This document shows positions 17,405 to 25,715 of a stretch of DNA of 64,000 nucleotides, in pieces; the first letter of the stretch is position 1; every line of letters begins with the position of its first letter. Origin of the DNA: Labrys miyagiensis (GTDB lineage Bacteria > Pseudomonadota > Alphaproteobacteria > Rhizobiales > Labraceae); NCBI RefSeq assembly GCF_030160835.1, contig NZ_BSPC01000063.1, positions 62,001 through 126,000 on the forward strand, in the 5' to 3' direction. The notes beneath the pieces are model-generated. The model saw only the letters and a program-made list of their open reading frames with translations, made no database searches and was not told the DNA's origin. The translations under genes and the position numbers were made by a program.

Positions 17405-18340
17405 ATGTCAGGCAGCTACACCGCCGCAGCGCCCGTACCGTCACCTCTCGACGGCGCCGTGCCGCAGCGGGACAATACTCGTTTCATGATCGCCGGCATC
17501 CAGATGCCCGTGCCCATCGGCGGCAAGAATATCCCGACGATGATCGCACAGCTCGAGAAAACCGTGGCGCTCTATCCGGGGGTGGACATGGTGGTATTCA
17601 GCGAACTCGCCATGCACGGCCCGCTCCACGCCTGCGCCTCGAAGGATCCGCTGGCCGACGAGGCCGTCTTCCAGGCTTTCGCCGCCCGCCATCGCATCTG
17701 GATCGTACCCGGCACGGCCTTCGTCGAGCGGGAAGGCAAGATCTACAATCATGCCGTTGTGATCAATCCCCAGGGCGAGATTGCGGGGCGCTACGACAAG
17801 ATGTTTCCCTTCCTGCCCTTCGAGGCAGGGGTGACCGGCGGCAGCCAGTTCCTGATCTTCGACGTGCCCGATATCGGCCGTTTCGGCCTGACCATCTGCT
17901 ACGATATCTGGTTTCCGGAAACCACGCGCACGCTGACCTCGGCAGGGGTCGAGGTGCTGATCCATCCCGTTCTCACCGGGACGACCGATCGCAATGCGGA
18001 ACTCGCCATCGTGCAGGCCACGGCTGTGATGTTCAGTTGCTATGTCGTTGATGTGAACGGGCTGGATGCCGGCGGCGTCGGCCAGTCCCTGGTGGCGGAT
18101 CCGACGGGACGGGTGGTGCATCAATGCGGACAGGCGACCGAGATATTTCCCATCAACGTCGATCTCGGGCTGGTACGGCAAGTGCGGTCCGAGGGCGCCA
18201 ATGGCCTTGGCCAGGTGCTCAAGTCCTTTCGCGACAAGAATGCCGTGCTCGATACCTATGCCAACAATGGCATGACGCCTTATCTCGACAGCCTCGGGCC
18301 TCTGCGCCCCATGCGAAAACGGCTGGATCCGACAGACTGA
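17405..18340 (+). CDS. nitrilase-superfamily carbon-nitrogen hydrolase (amidase)
   Basis: 311 residues. The Glu-Lys-Cys triad is present: Glu in VVFSELAMHGP, Lys in GRYDKMFPF, and Cys in LTICYDIWFPE. ATG 17405 has GAAGAG eight bases upstream; a TTG at 17387 is possible but less likely. It follows the Lrp-type regulator in the same direction, opposite the arginine operon. In Pseudomonas the arginine oxygenase route makes 4-guanidinobutyramide, which an amidase converts to 4-guanidinobutyrate. This enzyme could do that, or act on another amide from the Ntn-hydrolase/ATP-grasp pair. Family certain, substrate open. Confidence 0.85.
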   Translation: MSGSYTAAAPVPSPLDGAVPQRDNTRFMIAGIQMPVPIGGKNIPTMIAQLEKTVALYPGVDMVVFSELAMHGPLHACASKDPLADEAVFQAFAARHRIWIVPGTAFVEREGKIYNHAVVINPQGEIAGRYDKMFPFLPFEAGVTGGSQFLIFDVPDIGRFGLTICYDIWFPETTRTLTSAGVEVLIHPVLTGTTDRNAELAIVQATAVMFSCYVVDVNGLDAGGVGQSLVADPTGRVVHQCGQATEIFPINVDLGLVRQVRSEGANGLGQVLKSFRDKNAVLDTYANNGMTPYLDSLGPLRPMRKRLDPTD

Positions 18341-18537
18341 CGGCTGTGCGTCTTGCCTGGCGGGCGAGCCGGGACGAACGGACGCGAAGATTCCGGCCTC
18401 CATCAAGCGGCAGAGTTGAAGCGGCCGCCAAATTCGATGCGGCCGATGTAGGCAATGAAAAGGGACAATTCAAAGCGCCCTTGAAGGCCGCCTTGTTCAA
18501 GCTGGGCGAGGGAATAACAATATCGTAAGCTGGCGGC

Positions 18538-19131
18538 ATGAACGCCACCATTGTCCACCTGAAGATTACGCTCGATGACGTCGAACCCAAAGTGGTGCGT
18601 CGCCTCGAAGTTCCCGCCAGCATTCGGCTCGACCGCCTGCACCTGACACTTCAGGCCGCGCTCGGCTGGACCAACAGCCATCTCTACGAATTGCGCGTCA
18701 AGGAAATCGGGTGGGGGATTCCCGATCCCGAATGGGGCGAAGGCCCGCTCGACGCACGCAAGGCAACCCTTCTCAACGTCCTGGAGGATACTGGCGCCAA
18801 GAAGCTGCGCTATCTCTACGACTTCGGCGATGGATGGGAGCATACCGTCAAGATCGAGCGCATTGTGGATCCCCAACCCAACATACTCTATCCGCGGCTG
18901 GTCAAGGCAATCGGCCGTTGCCCGCCCGAGGATGTGGGTGGCCCATGGGGCTATGCCGAGTTTATCGATGCTCTCGCTGATCCCGCGCATGAACGGCATG
19001 GTGAGATGCGCGATTGGGCTGGTGACTTCGATCCATTGCACCTCGACCCACAAGAACTCGCCGATAATGTCCTTGGCCTGGCCCGACTATGGGCTCGCAA
19101 ACCCGCGACAAAACGTACGAAGATATCGTAG
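18538..19131 (+). CDS. plasmid pRiA4b ORF-3 family protein
   Basis: 197 residues. The family fingerprint is clear: IVHLKITLDDVEPKVVRRLEV at the N-terminus (core IWRRL-like VVRRLEV), LHLTLQAALGW, YLYDFGDGWEHTV, and CPPEDVGGPWGYAEF near residue 120-135. The family, also found next to IS1096-type elements, has no settled function. The gene stands alone between the amidase and the arabinofuranosidase gene, and no transposase is visible nearby. The 197 bp before it hold nothing I recognise. Confidence 0.85.
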   Translation: MNATIVHLKITLDDVEPKVVRRLEVPASIRLDRLHLTLQAALGWTNSHLYELRVKEIGWGIPDPEWGEGPLDARKATLLNVLEDTGAKKLRYLYDFGDGWEHTVKIERIVDPQPNILYPRLVKAIGRCPPEDVGGPWGYAEFIDALADPAHERHGEMRDWAGDFDPLHLDPQELADNVLGLARLWARKPATKRTKIS

Positions 19132-19188
19132 TCCGATCCTGCAACGGTGCCTGGCGCCTCCATGCCATAGCCGACGGATGCTTGCTGG

Positions 19189-19220
19189 AAATGTCGGGCA
19201 GGAGATACCCTCCGACATTT
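19189..19220. terminator. stem-loop between convergent genes
   Basis: AAATGTCGG (19189-19197) pairs with CCGACATTT (19212-19220) across a 14-nt loop. It lies between the ends of two convergent genes. It lacks a clear U-run, so a role as a bidirectional end signal is only possible. Confidence 0.35.
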
Positions 19221-19314
19221 GCAGTGCAACGGGCAGCAGGCGGATTTGCCAACTCCACCGCTCCCCGCTCGGCGTGGTGTCATGACCTCGGCACGGCACG
19301 TGGAAGCGATCAGA

Positions 19315-21288
19315 TCATCCCTTCGATTCCCGCAGCCAGACCAGCATTTCCCCCGGTTCCCGATTGTCCCATGCGAAATAGGGTACAGCCTTGACCTCCG
19401 CCGAGGTCTTGCGGGGCGGCGCGGAACGATAGAGCCCGCCGTTCCAGTCATCGGCGAGTTCGGCTTCGCCGGTCGCGGTTAGCGACACGATGCCGCCAAG
19501 CAAGCTCGGCTCATCCACGATCTTCAGCGCTGTGTCTACCGGAAGGGAAAGGGCTGACAAGCCACCGCGATTGTCGACTTCCTCCACGCAATAAAGCATC
19601 GGCCCTCTTGCCAGGGCCACGCGGCCGAGATCCTGCCGGACATTCGGATTGGCGTAGATGCGCCGGGCGTCCATTTCGAGATCGAGCTTCACCATGTCGC
19701 CGCTCTTCCATCGGCGGTCGAGTGTCGCATAGCCGTTGTTGCTTGACGCGGACAGGTCGACAGCCTCGCCATTCACGGTGAGGCTCGCCTTCCGGCACCA
19801 GCCGGGAATGCGAAGATGCAGCTTGAATTGCAGCGGAGCGTTGGTCTCCACGCCAATCGCGATGGCGCCGTCCCAGGGATAGCGGCTCTCCTGGGCCAGC
19901 GTCACCTTGCCACCGGCCACCTCGAAGCGGCCGGTATTGTCGCCATAGAGATGCACCGCGATCGCGTCTTCCGACTGGCCGTAGAAATAGCTGCCGACCG
20001 AAGCCACCATGCGCCCGATATTCGGAGGGCAGCATGGGCAGCGATGCCAGATCCAGCGATTATGCCTGCCACGGCTCTCCAGTGGATTTTCATAGAAGAA
20101 GCGTGAGCCATCGAGCGACAGGCCGGAGATCGAGCCGTTGTAGAGCGCCTGCTCCATGATGTCGCCATAACGCGCATTGGGACCCATGCCGAGCATGCGG
20201 CTTGCCCAGAACACCAGGGCGACGGCAGCGCAGGTTTCCGCATAGGCCGTCTCGTTGGGCAGATCATAGTCGGCGGTGAAGCCCTCATTGGCAGCGGAGG
20301 GGCCGAGCCCGCCCGTGAGGTAGAGGTTCTTTTGGGTCAGGTCGTCCCAGAGACGGTCGAGCGCCACCCTGAGCGTGTCGTCGCCATATTCGGTCGCTAC
20401 GTCCGCCATGCCCGAATAGAGGTACATCGCCCGCACGGCGTGGCCCACCACCTTGTCCTGCTCGCGCACGGGCTTGTGTGACTGGTTGTATTCATAGGTC
20501 TTGAAGTGGAAATTCTTCGGATCGGCGCCGCGCGCCCGTGCTTCCTGATCGAAGTAGTGCGGCTCCTGGCCACGCTCGTCGATAAAGAATTTCGCCAGGT
20601 CGAGATATTTCTGCTCGCCGGTGACGCGGCCGAGCTTGACGAGCGCAAGCTCGATTTCCTCGTGCCCGCAATAGCCTCTCTTCTTGCCGGGCTCCGGCCC
20701 GAACGTGTCGCCGATATGGTCGGCGTAGCGGCTCAGGATATCGAGCAGCTTGCGCTTGCCGGTGGCCTGATAATAGGCGACCGCGCCTTCGATCAAGTGA
20801 CCGGCGCAATAGAGCTCGTGGCAGTCGCGCAGGTTCGTCCAACGCAAGCCCGGCTGGATGCGCTGGTACCAGCTCGACAGATAGCCGTCCGGCTGCTGGA
20901 GCTTTTCATACATGTCGATGACGGCATCGATTTTCTTTTCGAGCTCGGGATTGCGGCGGCGGTAGAGCGAATAGGCGGCCGTCTCGATGGTCTTGCCCCA
21001 GTCGGAGTCCCAGAACATCTGCGTCGTCACGGTCGCGCCGGTGAATTCATTGCCCGTCGGCGACATCGAATGAAAGGGGATGACCACGCCGGGCGACGGA
21101 CGGTCCGGGTCAATCTGCTCCAGCATGCGGGCTGCCACGCAGCGGTCGTAGAGAATGTCGGCGGTGCGTGCGGCGACCGCATCGACACGATCGCCCCAGA
21201 AGCCGCGCACATCGATCTGCGGTACGGCCGGCGGCCGGAAGCGGGTGCGGGTGGCAATCTCGTTCGGCGCAGTGCTTGCGTTCGTCAT
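19315..21288 (-). CDS. GH127 beta-L-arabinofuranosidase (DUF1680 family)
   Basis: 657 residues, normal for the family. Zinc-site and catalytic residues of HypBA1-type enzymes are present: E351 and C353 in ETCAAVALVFW, and C419/C420 in HRCPCCPPNIGR, one of which is the cysteine nucleophile. An (alpha/alpha)6 barrel occupies about 25-440, followed by beta domains. There is no signal peptide, so it acts on imported oligosaccharides in the cytoplasm. ATG 21288 has GGAG just upstream; a TTG 12 bases earlier is unlikely. It is the last gene of a LacI-binding protein-permease operon. It releases terminal beta-L-arabinofuranose from arabino-oligosaccharides or extensin-type glycans, a plant-material substrate. 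Confidence 0.9.
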   Translation of the reverse strand: MTNASTAPNEIATRTRFRPPAVPQIDVRGFWGDRVDAVAARTADILYDRCVAARMLEQIDPDRPSPGVVIPFHSMSPTGNEFTGATVTTQMFWDSDWGKTIETAAYSLYRRRNPELEKKIDAVIDMYEKLQQPDGYLSSWYQRIQPGLRWTNLRDCHELYCAGHLIEGAVAYYQATGKRKLLDILSRYADHIGDTFGPEPGKKRGYCGHEEIELALVKLGRVTGEQKYLDLAKFFIDERGQEPHYFDQEARARGADPKNFHFKTYEYNQSHKPVREQDKVVGHAVRAMYLYSGMADVATEYGDDTLRVALDRLWDDLTQKNLYLTGGLGPSAANEGFTADYDLPNETAYAETCAAVALVFWASRMLGMGPNARYGDIMEQALYNGSISGLSLDGSRFFYENPLESRGRHNRWIWHRCPCCPPNIGRMVASVGSYFYGQSEDAIAVHLYGDNTGRFEVAGGKVTLAQESRYPWDGAIAIGVETNAPLQFKLHLRIPGWCRKASLTVNGEAVDLSASSNNGYATLDRRWKSGDMVKLDLEMDARRIYANPNVRQDLGRVALARGPMLYCVEEVDNRGGLSALSLPVDTALKIVDEPSLLGGIVSLTATGEAELADDWNGGLYRSAPPRKTSAEVKAVPYFAWDNREPGEMLVWLRESKG

Positions 21289-21313
21289 GACAAACTCCAA
21301 GGAGAAAAATGGA

Positions 21314-22174
21314 TCATTTCACCGCGCCGGCCGTCAGGCCGCGGATGTAATAGCGTTGCAGAAGCAGGAAGAGGATGAGGCAGGGGATCATCATGACAGT
21401 GACGCCGGCCTGAACGGCGCCCCAGTCGACCGCTCCGAACCGACCGGACTGGAGGGCCGTCATCATGATCGGCAAGGTGAATTTGGACTGATCGGTCATC
21501 AGCACCAGCGCCGCCAGAAACTCGTTCCAGGCGCCCAGAAAGGCGAACAGGGCGATGGTCACCACGCCCGGCCAGACCAGCGGCAGCATCACGGTCAGCA
21601 GGAGTCTGGTATTGTTGGCGCCGTCCATGCGGGCGGCTTCCTCGATCTCGCGCGGTACTGCGTCGAAGGCGTTGCGCATCATGAAGACTGAAAAGGGCAG
21701 CTGCAGCGTGACATAGACGCAGACGAGGCCGGTCAGCGTGTTGGAGAGGCCGAGCCTGGTGAGGATCAGGAAGATCGGCGTCAGGATCGACTGGAACGGG
21801 ATCATGATGGTCGAGAGGATCATCATGAACAGCGCGTCCTTGAACGGGAAGCGGAAGCGCGAGAAGCCGTAGCCCGCCAGAACGCTGATGATCACGGAGA
21901 GCACAACCGTCATGCCGGTGACGTAGAGGCTGTTCTGGGCCGGTCCCAGCAGCCCCGCGCCGAAACCGTTGAGGGCGGCGTAGTTCTCCGTCGAAAAGCC
22001 GGTCACCGGCCAAGGCGGCAAAGGCGGCTGCCGCGCCTCGCTCGGCGGCTTGAAGCTGGAGAGGACGGCCCAGAAGATCGGCGCGAGAAAGAGGATGGCG
22101 ACGCCGATGCCGACCATATGGGTGGCGAGGAAGCCCGCCTGCTTGCGTCGGGAGGTCGAGGCCGGCGTGCTCAT
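21314..22174 (-). CDS. sugar ABC transporter permease, MalG type
   Basis: 286 residues, six transmembrane segments. The EAA loop EEAARMDGANNTRLLLTVMLPL (core EEAARMDGA) marks the contact to the ATPase. The start overlaps the stop of the MalF-type permease by 4 bp. It would import arabinose-containing oligosaccharides for the GH127 enzyme. No ATP-binding subunit gene occurs in this operon or elsewhere in the window, so a shared MsmK/UgpC-type ATPase encoded elsewhere is likely. Confidence 0.9.
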   Translation of the reverse strand: MSTPASTSRRKQAGFLATHMVGIGVAILFLAPIFWAVLSSFKPPSEARQPPLPPWPVTGFSTENYAALNGFGAGLLGPAQNSLYVTGMTVVLSVIISVLAGYGFSRFRFPFKDALFMMILSTIMIPFQSILTPIFLILTRLGLSNTLTGLVCVYVTLQLPFSVFMMRNAFDAVPREIEEAARMDGANNTRLLLTVMLPLVWPGVVTIALFAFLGAWNEFLAALVLMTDQSKFTLPIMMTALQSGRFGAVDWGAVQAGVTVMMIPCLILFLLLQRYYIRGLTAGAVK

Positions 22175-23094
22175 TCCAGGCCCTCCGGGTTCCTGAGCAC
22201 ACGCAGCTGGATCAGGCTGAGCACCACCAGGATGACGAGCAGCACCATCGAAAGCGCCGCGCCATAGCCGAGCTTGAAGGAGACGAAGGACTGGTTGAAG
22301 ATCCAGTACACGGCCGTCAGCGTCTGGTTGCTCGGGCCGCCGCGCAGGATGATGTAGAACTGGTCGAAGGCGAGGATTGAGCCGGCGACCGAGAGGATCA
22401 GCGCCAGGGCGAGCGTGCGCCGCATCAAGGGCAGGGTGATATGGCAGAAGCGGGCGAGAGGGCTGGCGCCGTCGATCTTGGCCGCCTCATGCAGTTCGCC
22501 CGGGATCGACTGCAGGCCGGACATCAATATGATCATGGTGAAACCGGCGACCTTCCACACCACCATGACGATGATCGACCAGAAGGCGGGTTGGAAGGTG
22601 GCGAGCAGGTTGATCTTCTTTTCGGTGAGACCGAGGGCATAGGCAGCGGGGCTGAACAGGCCTGAATCGACATTGAGCAGCCACGACCACAGGAGGCTCG
22701 CCGAGGCGAAACCGACCACGACCGGCATGAAGAAGGCGGTGCGGTAATAGCCGACGCCGGCGCGGGGGCGCTCGATGAACAGCGCCAGCGGGAAAGCGAC
22801 GGCGAAGATCGCGATGGTGACGATCACCGTGTAGTAGAAGGTGAAGCCGAGGGCGCCCCAGAAGCGGCTGTCATTCTCGATGGCAAAGTAGTTGGCGAGG
22901 CCGATGAAGCGGGGCATGCCCATCAGCGGCCAGTTGTGCAGCGACATCCAGGCCGTCATGCCCAGCGGAATGATGAAGAAGACCAGCACCAGCGCGATCG
23001 CCGGCGCGATATAGACGAGGCCGATCAGCTGGCTGCGCTTCAGATAGGAGGCACGGCGCCGCGGCAGTGCCGGATGGATCGCGGTCATGCTCAT
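22171..23094 (-). CDS. sugar ABC transporter permease, MalF type
   Basis: 307 residues with six hydrophobic segments. LIGLVYIAPAIALVLVF is the first helix. The EAA loop reads LHEAAKIDGASPLARFCHITLPL (core EAAKIDGA). It stands between the binding protein (72 bp upstream) and the MalG-type permease (4-bp overlap). The two form the membrane channel of a carbohydrate uptake system of the CUT1 type. Confidence 0.9.
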   Translation of the reverse strand: MSMTAIHPALPRRRASYLKRSQLIGLVYIAPAIALVLVFFIIPLGMTAWMSLHNWPLMGMPRFIGLANYFAIENDSRFWGALGFTFYYTVIVTIAIFAVAFPLALFIERPRAGVGYYRTAFFMPVVVGFASASLLWSWLLNVDSGLFSPAAYALGLTEKKINLLATFQPAFWSIIVMVVWKVAGFTMIILMSGLQSIPGELHEAAKIDGASPLARFCHITLPLMRRTLALALILSVAGSILAFDQFYIILRGGPSNQTLTAVYWIFNQSFVSFKLGYGAALSMVLLVILVVLSLIQLRVLRNPEGLE

Positions 23095-23166
23095 GGACCT
23101 CGGCGTTCTGAGCTGGGGGAGCCGGCCGCTGCAAGGGGAGGCAGCGGCCTTTATGGACGACCGCCG

Positions 23167-24405
23167 TCAGGGCGCCGTGTCGATGGTGGACTGCATCGTC
23201 TTCTCGGCGGTCGCGATGGCGCCGTCGATGTCGGTGCCGAAGATCGCATCGCCGAGCATCTGGTTCCAGGGGCCATTGGCGGAATTGATGATGTCGTTGA
23301 ACACCGTGCTGTAGGGCGTGCGGCCCTTCGCCATCGCTTCAGCGGCGATCTGATAGCGCGGGTCGAGATCCTTCAGCGCGTCCTTGGCAATGTCGCCACG
23401 GACCGGCAGGCTGCCATATTTGGCAAGGATGGTCTGGCCCTCGAGCGAATAGCAGAAGTCGAGGAACTCCTTCAGGACGGCAAGTTTGGTGGTGCCCTTG
23501 GTGATGACGAAATTGTCGCCGCCGGCGAAGGAGGACCAGCCGCCATCCTTCCCGGGCAGGAAGGTGATGCCGTAGTCGATATCGGGATATTGCGTGTTCA
23601 GGGCACCGATCGCGAAGGCGCCCGAGGGATTGATGCCGATCTTGCCGCCGGCAAAGGCGGCGAAGAAGTTGGAGCCGTTGTCGCTCTGGGCGCCTTCAGG
23701 AACGAGTCCCTTCTTGAGCATCGAGCGATAGAAGTCGATGGCGCTGCGCAACTGCGGGCTGTCGAGGGTCGCCTTCTTGCCATCCGCTGACAGGATGTCG
23801 CCGCCGGAGGCCCAGATCAGCGGCGTGAAGGTGAAGATGTTGCAGCCGGGGCAATTGCCTGAGAAGTAGAAGCCCTTGATGTCGCCGCCCAGCGTGTTGA
23901 TCTTCTCCGCGTCCGCTTCGATTTCGGCCCAGGTCGTCGGGCCCTTTTCAGGATCGAGGCCGGCCTGCTTGAAAAGCTTCTTGTTCCAGATCAGCACCGA
24001 GGCGTCGGCCGAGAATGGCAGCCCATAGATGCGGTCCTGATAGGTGCCGGTCTTCACATGCGCCGGTGAAAGGCTGGCGAAATAGGGCAGGGACTTGGCC
24101 CAGTCCGTGATGTCCTCCAACTGCCCGGAGGCGGCGAAGGACGGCGTGTAGATCAGGTCGAGCGACAGCCCGTCCGGCGGGGTGCCGCCGGCGACGGCGG
24201 TGCCGTATTTCTGGATGATTTCGGCATTGGGGATGATGTCGAGCTTGATCTGGTCCGGATGGCTCTTGTTGAAGGCATCGACGACCTTCGGCATGAAATT
24301 GGATGCGTCGGCGCGCACCCAGATATTGGCCGTTTCGGCCGACCACGCGGCCTGAGTCCAGCCCAAGCTGGCGCACAGCGCCAGTCCGGCGATCCATTTG
24401 TTCAT
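23167..24405 (-). CDS. extracellular sugar-binding protein of ABC transporter (family 1)
   Basis: 412 residues with a Sec signal peptide, MNKWIAGLALCASLGWTQAAWS, cleaved before AETANIW. The mature part has the bilobal family-1 solute-binding layout (TPPDGLSLDLIYTPSFAASG; YGLPFSADASVLIWNKKLFKQAG). The frame is open upstream to 24651, but ATG 24405 has GGGAGGA and begins the signal peptide. A pair of cysteines in GNCPGCN is unusual and may form a disulfide or bind metal. It is periplasmic and delivers arabinosides to the two permeases downstream. Confidence 0.9.
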   Translation of the reverse strand: MNKWIAGLALCASLGWTQAAWSAETANIWVRADASNFMPKVVDAFNKSHPDQIKLDIIPNAEIIQKYGTAVAGGTPPDGLSLDLIYTPSFAASGQLEDITDWAKSLPYFASLSPAHVKTGTYQDRIYGLPFSADASVLIWNKKLFKQAGLDPEKGPTTWAEIEADAEKINTLGGDIKGFYFSGNCPGCNIFTFTPLIWASGGDILSADGKKATLDSPQLRSAIDFYRSMLKKGLVPEGAQSDNGSNFFAAFAGGKIGINPSGAFAIGALNTQYPDIDYGITFLPGKDGGWSSFAGGDNFVITKGTTKLAVLKEFLDFCYSLEGQTILAKYGSLPVRGDIAKDALKDLDPRYQIAAEAMAKGRTPYSTVFNDIINSANGPWNQMLGDAIFGTDIDGAIATAEKTMQSTIDTAP

Positions 24406-24434
24406 GTCATTCCTCCCTGTTTTATCATTCCGGA

Positions 24435-25499
24435 TTAGCCGGATGTGGATTGTACCTCGATGGTCTTCACGGTGGTCTGACCGCAGGATTCCCGCACCAC
24501 CAGCCGGCATGGCAGCCTGCGGATGCCGGTCTCGGCCTTCTGGCCATCCACCAGGGTCAGCAGGGCAAGCCCTGCCTCGCGGCCGATGGCCGTGAGGTTC
24601 ATATCGACGGACGTGAGGGGAGGCCTGCTTTGCGCGGCCATGATCTCCCAATTGTCAAAGCCGATGACGCCTATTTCGTCAGGCACCGCGACGCTCCGCT
24701 CGCGCAGTGCGTCGATCACGCCTCGGGCGATCTGGTCATTGCCGCAGAAGATGGCATCCGGTGGCTTCTGTGTTCCCTCGAACAACCGGCGCACCGCCTC
24801 GTGCCCCCAGGCCTCCGACCATGTGCCGAGCAGCGGCTCGAAGGCCGCAAGCTGCAGGCGCTCGAGCGTCTCCCGATAGGCCTGCGCGCGAAGATGGACC
24901 ACGGCGAAGCTGGCAGGGCCGCTGACATGGGCGATGCGGCGGCGGCCCAGGCTGGCGAAGTGCTCGATGGCGAGCCTGACGCCTCCGGCCTCGTCGGCGA
25001 CGAAGGCGATCGAGGCGGGGTCGGGTTCGGTGAAGGCGTAGACCACCGGTATGCCAAGGCCCGAGAGGTCGATCGGCAGACGGCGGTCGATGCGCTTTCC
25101 GGTGGCGATGATGCCGTCCACGCGCTTGTCGCGCATGGCATTGACATGCAACTGGGCGAGACGCGGATCGTCCTCGACATTGCACAGGAAGACGGACACG
25201 CCCTTGTCGACCAGCGCCTCCGAAATCCCCGCCATCAAGGGAAGGGAGAAGCGGCCATAGGTATCGTTGGTGAGGAGGCCCACGGTGAAACTGCGCTTGC
25301 GAAGCAGGCTTTGCGCCAGGGCATTGGGGCGGAAGCCCATGCGATCGGCCGTCTCGCGAATGAGCTTGCGCGTCTCGGGCGTCATGCGCCCTCGTCCATT
25401 CAAGGCTTTGGACGCCGTGGCAACGCTGACGCCGGCGGCGGCGGCCACCTTGCGAAGCGTTACGGGTTCCATGCTTGAGCCCTGGGCTTCTTCCTGCAT
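24435..25499 (-). CDS. LacI family transcriptional regulator
   Basis: 354 residues from ATG 25499. The helix-turn-helix VTLRKVAAAAGVSVATASKALNGRGRM is at residues 13-39 (core VSVATASKALNG). The periplasmic-binding-like effector domain ends with VVRESC. ATG 25547 would place one operator inside the coding region, so 25499 is preferred; ATG 25472 is another option. It is the first gene of the arabinoside operon, 29 bp before the binding protein gene. Operators at 25515-25530 and 25576-25595 imply autoregulated repression relieved by an arabinose-type sugar. Confidence 0.85.
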   Translation of the reverse strand: MQEEAQGSSMEPVTLRKVAAAAGVSVATASKALNGRGRMTPETRKLIRETADRMGFRPNALAQSLLRKRSFTVGLLTNDTYGRFSLPLMAGISEALVDKGVSVFLCNVEDDPRLAQLHVNAMRDKRVDGIIATGKRIDRRLPIDLSGLGIPVVYAFTEPDPASIAFVADEAGGVRLAIEHFASLGRRRIAHVSGPASFAVVHLRAQAYRETLERLQLAAFEPLLGTWSEAWGHEAVRRLFEGTQKPPDAIFCGNDQIARGVIDALRERSVAVPDEIGVIGFDNWEIMAAQSRPPLTSVDMNLTAIGREAGLALLTLVDGQKAETGIRRLPCRLVVRESCGQTTVKTIEVQSTSG

Positions 25500-25514
25500 T
25501 CCCACCACTTGCCT

Positions 25515-25530
25515 GCGCAAACGTTTTCTC
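25515..25530. promoter_or_regulatory. imperfect LacI-type operator
   Basis: GCGCAAACGTTTTCTC centres on the AACGTT core that LacI-family regulators recognise and shares ACGTTTTCTC with the perfect palindrome 60 bp away. It lies directly upstream of the preferred regulator start at 25499. Confidence 0.6.
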
Positions 25531-25575
25531 AACGTAATCCCGCTCATTGCCGGCCGCTAGGAGGCAATGTTGGAG

Positions 25576-25595
25576 CTGAGAAAACGTTTTCTCAG
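25576..25595. promoter_or_regulatory. perfect LacI-type operator
   Basis: CTGAGAAAACGTTTTCTCAG is a perfect 20-bp palindrome with the central CG typical of LacI-family operators. With the site at 25515-25530, about six helical turns apart centre to centre, it would allow cooperative repression of the leftward operon. Confidence 0.75.
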
Positions 25596-25715
25596 CCTTA
25601 GCCTTTCATCGCGTCTTGTTCAAGGAATTTCCCTGACACGGGAGTGTCACGCTTGGGCCGGGGGATGGTCGTATGAGGAGGCGACCGCGGAACCGGTCCC
25701 GAGACGGGACAGGGA

